This document shows, piece after piece, positions 62,311-64,000 of a stretch of 64,000 nucleotides of DNA. This DNA is from Nitrospira sp. CR1.2 (GTDB taxonomy: Bacteria > Nitrospirota > Nitrospiria > Nitrospirales > Nitrospiraceae), in NCBI GenBank assembly GCA_014055495.1, contig WIAG01000013.1:1-64000 (forward strand). Reading direction: 5' to 3'. The notes beneath the pieces were generated by a model. The model searched no databases. It saw only the letters and a program-made list of their open reading frames with translations, and was not told where the DNA came from. The position numbers were made by a program, and so were the translations under genes. The first letter of the stretch is position 1, and every line of letters starts with the position of its first letter.

Positions 62311-62583
62311 TCATAACACAATGGTCGTCTCATGCTCCGCAATCAAGGCCACGAGGTCGCGATACGAAATGACGGATGTCGAAGCGGGAGTACCCGGCGC
62401 GACCGATTCCGATGAGAGCACATAGACAGGACCGGGAAACGCCGGTGCCGAACCCACGGCCTGTTCGAGAAGAACCAGGGATGCGGGACCGGCCGCGTGA
62501 GCGTCCCCCGTGGAAGGCAACAGCGACTGGTTTGGATCCTGAAGCGGTTGTCGCATCAAATAGAGAGTCTTACGAGCGGTCAT
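62311..62583 (-). CDS. DsrH/TusB-like small protein
   Basis: 90 residues. It has the small Rossmann-like fold layout of the DsrE/F/H group: an N-terminal strand LYLMRQPLQDPNQSLL, a central segment ASLVLLEQAVGSAPAFPGPV and a strand VYVLSSESVAPG, then VISYRDLVALIAEHETTIVL. The final S-Y-R-D-L-V-x-L-I-x-E-H matches the C-terminus of DsrH/TusB. The usual DsrH cysteine is missing, so sulfur transfer is doubtful. It is the third gene of a three-gene set, 14 bp after the middle one. Assignment rests mainly on context. Confidence 0.6.
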   Translation of the reverse strand: MTARKTLYLMRQPLQDPNQSLLPSTGDAHAAGPASLVLLEQAVGSAPAFPGPVYVLSSESVAPGTPASTSVISYRDLVALIAEHETTIVL

Positions 62584-62597
62584 CTCATCCCACCTGA

Positions 62598-62954
62598 CTA
62601 AAAGACCAAGATGCGATCGGCCGCCGTCATGGCTTGGCGCGCCGATTCCACGGTCCCGTCCGTGACGGCAAAGCCCTCCTGCAGCGCCGGTCGTGGCCCT
62701 GCCGCATGCACCAGGAGAAAGGGAATACGGAGGTGCTCGAATGAGGGGAGGTATTTTTCGAGGATGTCGATGTCGACAATCTCGTCCGTGTCCTCGGCGA
62801 GGAGTAGAACAGCCGGCCCTACGAGTACGACGGTCATGGGATTTTCCCCGGCAGCCAAACCCAAGGCGATGCGAAGTGCCTCAACCGGCACGGCGGAGGT
62901 GCGCGGGTCTTGGCGAATGATCAACACGATGGAAGCAGTGGCGGCCACAGTCAT
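62598..62954 (-). CDS. DsrF/TusC-like protein
   Basis: 118 residues from the ATG at 62954. TASIVLIIRQDPRTSAVPVE and ALRIALGLAAGENPMTVVLV, then GPAVLLLAEDTDEIVDIDIL and IPFLLVHAAGPRPALQEGFA, fit the DsrE/F-like fold (strand, R-x-x-P helix, A-L-G-L-A-A). No cysteine is seen. It lies 16 bp after the DsrE-like gene and 14 bp before the DsrH-like one. The set resembles DsrEFH/TusBCD sulfur-relay proteins; biochemical role here unknown. Confidence 0.65.
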   Translation of the reverse strand: MTVAATASIVLIIRQDPRTSAVPVEALRIALGLAAGENPMTVVLVGPAVLLLAEDTDEIVDIDILEKYLPSFEHLRIPFLLVHAAGPRPALQEGFAVTDGTVESARQAMTAADRILVF

Positions 62955-62970
62955 GTCCTTAGGGGCGTTG

Positions 62971-63291
62971 TCAGGTGAAGGCCAGGAAACGGTCGCAGCC
63001 GTTGACGATATTAGACAGCACCACCAAACCACAGAGGGAGATCCTGGAATCCAGCTGGTCCGTGGAGACTCCGTGTTGCTGACAGCCGTAGGCACAGACG
63101 AACAACTTCATACCGCGCCCGACCAGGTCGGTATAGCGGGGGTCTCGAAGGTTCTTCACCCCCTCATCGATGCAATAGAGATATACATCATGGCCTTGGG
63201 TGATGGCTTCGGATGACAACCGGGCGACCGTCTCCACGCTGGGGTGGGACGGGGGTGTGGATAAGAGGATCCCGACCTTCTTGGTGCTCAT
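62971..63291 (-). CDS. DsrE-like sulfur-relay protein
   Basis: 106 residues. VGILLSTPPSHPSVETVARL, then GHDVYLYCIDEGVKNLRDPR, and LFVCAYGCQQHGVSTDQLDS carry the DsrE fold with two cysteines, C-A-Y-G-C, near the DsrE/TusD active-site Cys. It ends ISLCGLVVLSNIVNGCDRFL. First of three short co-directional genes. A perfect DnaA box, TGTGGATAA on the plus strand, falls in its 5' end at 63256. DsrE-type proteins pass sulfur in persulfide form; no dsr or tus partner enzymes are in view. Confidence 0.75.
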   Translation of the reverse strand: MSTKKVGILLSTPPSHPSVETVARLSSEAITQGHDVYLYCIDEGVKNLRDPRYTDLVGRGMKLFVCAYGCQQHGVSTDQLDSRISLCGLVVLSNIVNGCDRFLAFT

Positions 63292-63360
63292 ACCACTTCG
63301 TCTGTGGAAAAAGTTTAGTAGTGCTTAATAATCAATAGTTTATATGTACAAAAGTGCAAG
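63256..63360. promoter_or_regulatory. DnaA box cluster and AT-rich stretch (possible second part of a bipartite oriC)
   Basis: Perfect TGTGGATAA at 63256-63264, near-perfect TGTGGAAAA at 63303-63311, then an AT-rich run 63310-63355 (AATAATCAATAGTTTATATG). This is the most AT-rich DNA in the region and lies between dsrE-like and hisS. It could be a DNA-unwinding element or simply the promoter of the DsrEFH-like genes. Confidence 0.5.
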
Positions 63361-63388
63361 CGGAGCGTACGAATTTTAAGCAGGAAAG

Positions 63389-64000
63389 TCAACTAGAAAA
63401 AGGGGTGGATATGCTGGTGAGGAGTCGGCTCTGCAGGGAGGAAACCAGGTCTCGAATAGGGAGATCCTCCTGTGCTTTCGTCTGCATATTCCGGAGGATA
63501 GCGATCCCCTTGTCGATTTCGTCGTCGCCAAGGAGGATCGTATAAAGAGCCCCGAGACGGTCCGCTTGGCGCAAATGGGCTTTCAGTGACGTGGAGCGGA
63601 AATCCATATCTGCGGAAACCCCGGCCCGGCGCAGTTCGTCAAGGAGCGGGAATCCCGCATCCGTGCCTTTTGTGCCGAAGGCGGCCACATATACACGCGG
63701 CAGGGTAGGGAACACGACGGCCTCCGGCAACATCAGGGCGATCCGCTCAAGGCCCACGGCAAACCCGACTGCCGGGACAGCCGCACCACCGAGTTGTTCG
63801 ACCAGGCCGTCATATCGCCCACCGGCGCCGACGGCATTCTGCGCGCCTAAATGCGAACACGTGACCTCGAACGCCGTCAGGCAATAATAATCGAGACCAC
63901 GAACGAGACGAGGGTTCAGGTGAAAAGGAATGCCGACAGCCTGCAGGCCGGCCGTGACCCGTTCAAAGTGATCGCGCGCCGCTTCTGAAAGGGAATCGGC
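63389..64000 (-). CDS. hisS: Histidyl-tRNA synthetase, C-terminal part (5' end outside window)
   Basis: 204 codons in the window. NPRLVRGLDYYCLTAFEVTC is the hallmark histidine A/B motif of HisRS. GAGGRYDGLVEQLGGAAVPA and VGFAVGLERIALMLPE (motif 3 Arg) follow, then the C-terminal anticodon-binding domain (RVYVAAFGTKGTDAGFPLLD, LKAHLRQADRLGALYTILLG). The stop is at 63389 and the downstream DsrE-like gene starts 97 bp later in the same direction. Normal C-terminus. Confidence 0.95.
   Translation of the reverse strand, partial: ADSLSEAARDHFERVTAGLQAVGIPFHLNPRLVRGLDYYCLTAFEVTCSHLGAQNAVGAGGRYDGLVEQLGGAAVPAVGFAVGLERIALMLPEAVVFPTLPRVYVAAFGTKGTDAGFPLLDELRRAGVSADMDFRSTSLKAHLRQADRLGALYTILLGDDEIDKGIAILRNMQTKAQEDLPIRDLVSSLQSRLLTSISTPFSS

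Overview
The window looks like a stretch of chromosome around the replication origin of a GC-rich, Gram-negative-type bacterium. I infer a member of the Nitrospirota, probably Nitrospira-like. The basis is the gene complement, the dnaA-dnaN-gyrB-gyrA order without recF, and a set of palindromic intergenic repeats of a kind I associate with that genus. No rRNA, tRNA or marker protein here settles this, so it remains an inference. One stable RNA, the tmRNA (ssrA), is present. Most genes lie on the minus strand.

Layout. 1-2969: divergent trehalose-6-phosphate synthase (cut by the window edge) and a GH15 glucoamylase/trehalase-like enzyme. 3172-4315: a cupredoxin-like lipoprotein and a nitrobindin-like beta-barrel protein. 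4456-12829: a five-gene defence operon, transcribed AlbA/Schlafen-type protein, HsdR, HsdS, DUF1016 (YhcG-like) PDDEXK nuclease, HsdM, with ATGA couplings. 13052-16191: thiopurine methyltransferase plus a DHA2-type MFS exporter, divergent from a LysR regulator. 16275-19352: an AT-richer patch around ssrA with a GH84 (O-GlcNAcase-like) enzyme on one side and an HTH-GHKL-DUF4325 protein on the other. 19409-24871: DedA-rhodanese fusion, BT1-type transporter, di-haem cytochrome c peroxidase, small lipoprotein, divergent OxyR and a hydroxyisourate-hydrolase-like protein. 24891-30314: ankyrin protein, ferredoxin-MBL protein, HhH-GPD glycosylase, RidA, SDR, methyltransferase, nitroreductase and OsmC. 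30364-33630: GH65 phosphorylase divergent from a beta-phosphoglucomutase-like HAD enzyme. 33739-35929: small stress or envelope proteins. 36190-44205: a YbhFSR/HlyD-type ABC exporter operon headed by a Spy/CpxP-like protein, preceded by a sigma-54 activator with GAF domains. 44317-45310: a MntA-HepT toxin-antitoxin pair whose hepT is split by a small inverted-repeat element. 45703-52186: a tight ten-gene redox/electrophile-detoxification operon behind one repressor-type promoter. 52624-61962: smpB, dciA, a membrane-anchored protein, gyrA, gyrB, dnaN and dnaA. 61963-64000: origin region, three DsrE/F/H-like genes and the 3' part of hisS.

How the parts work together. Trehalose or disaccharide metabolism appears twice (OtsA/GH15 and GH65/HAD). 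Oxidative and electrophile stress is the main theme (OxyR with a di-haem peroxidase, OsmC, nitroreductase, RidA, and the ten-gene operon with quinone-reductase-like, pirin, DsbA-like, VOC, Rieske-flavodoxin, CDGSH and FNR-like proteins). Defence is represented by the type I restriction operon and the broken MntA-HepT pair.

Two families of small non-coding repeats stand out. One is a CTAG-flanked element with the terminal repeat CCCGCATTATTCATGA (two copies). The other is a long palindromic intergenic repeat (three copies), one of which abuts the 5' end of tmRNA.
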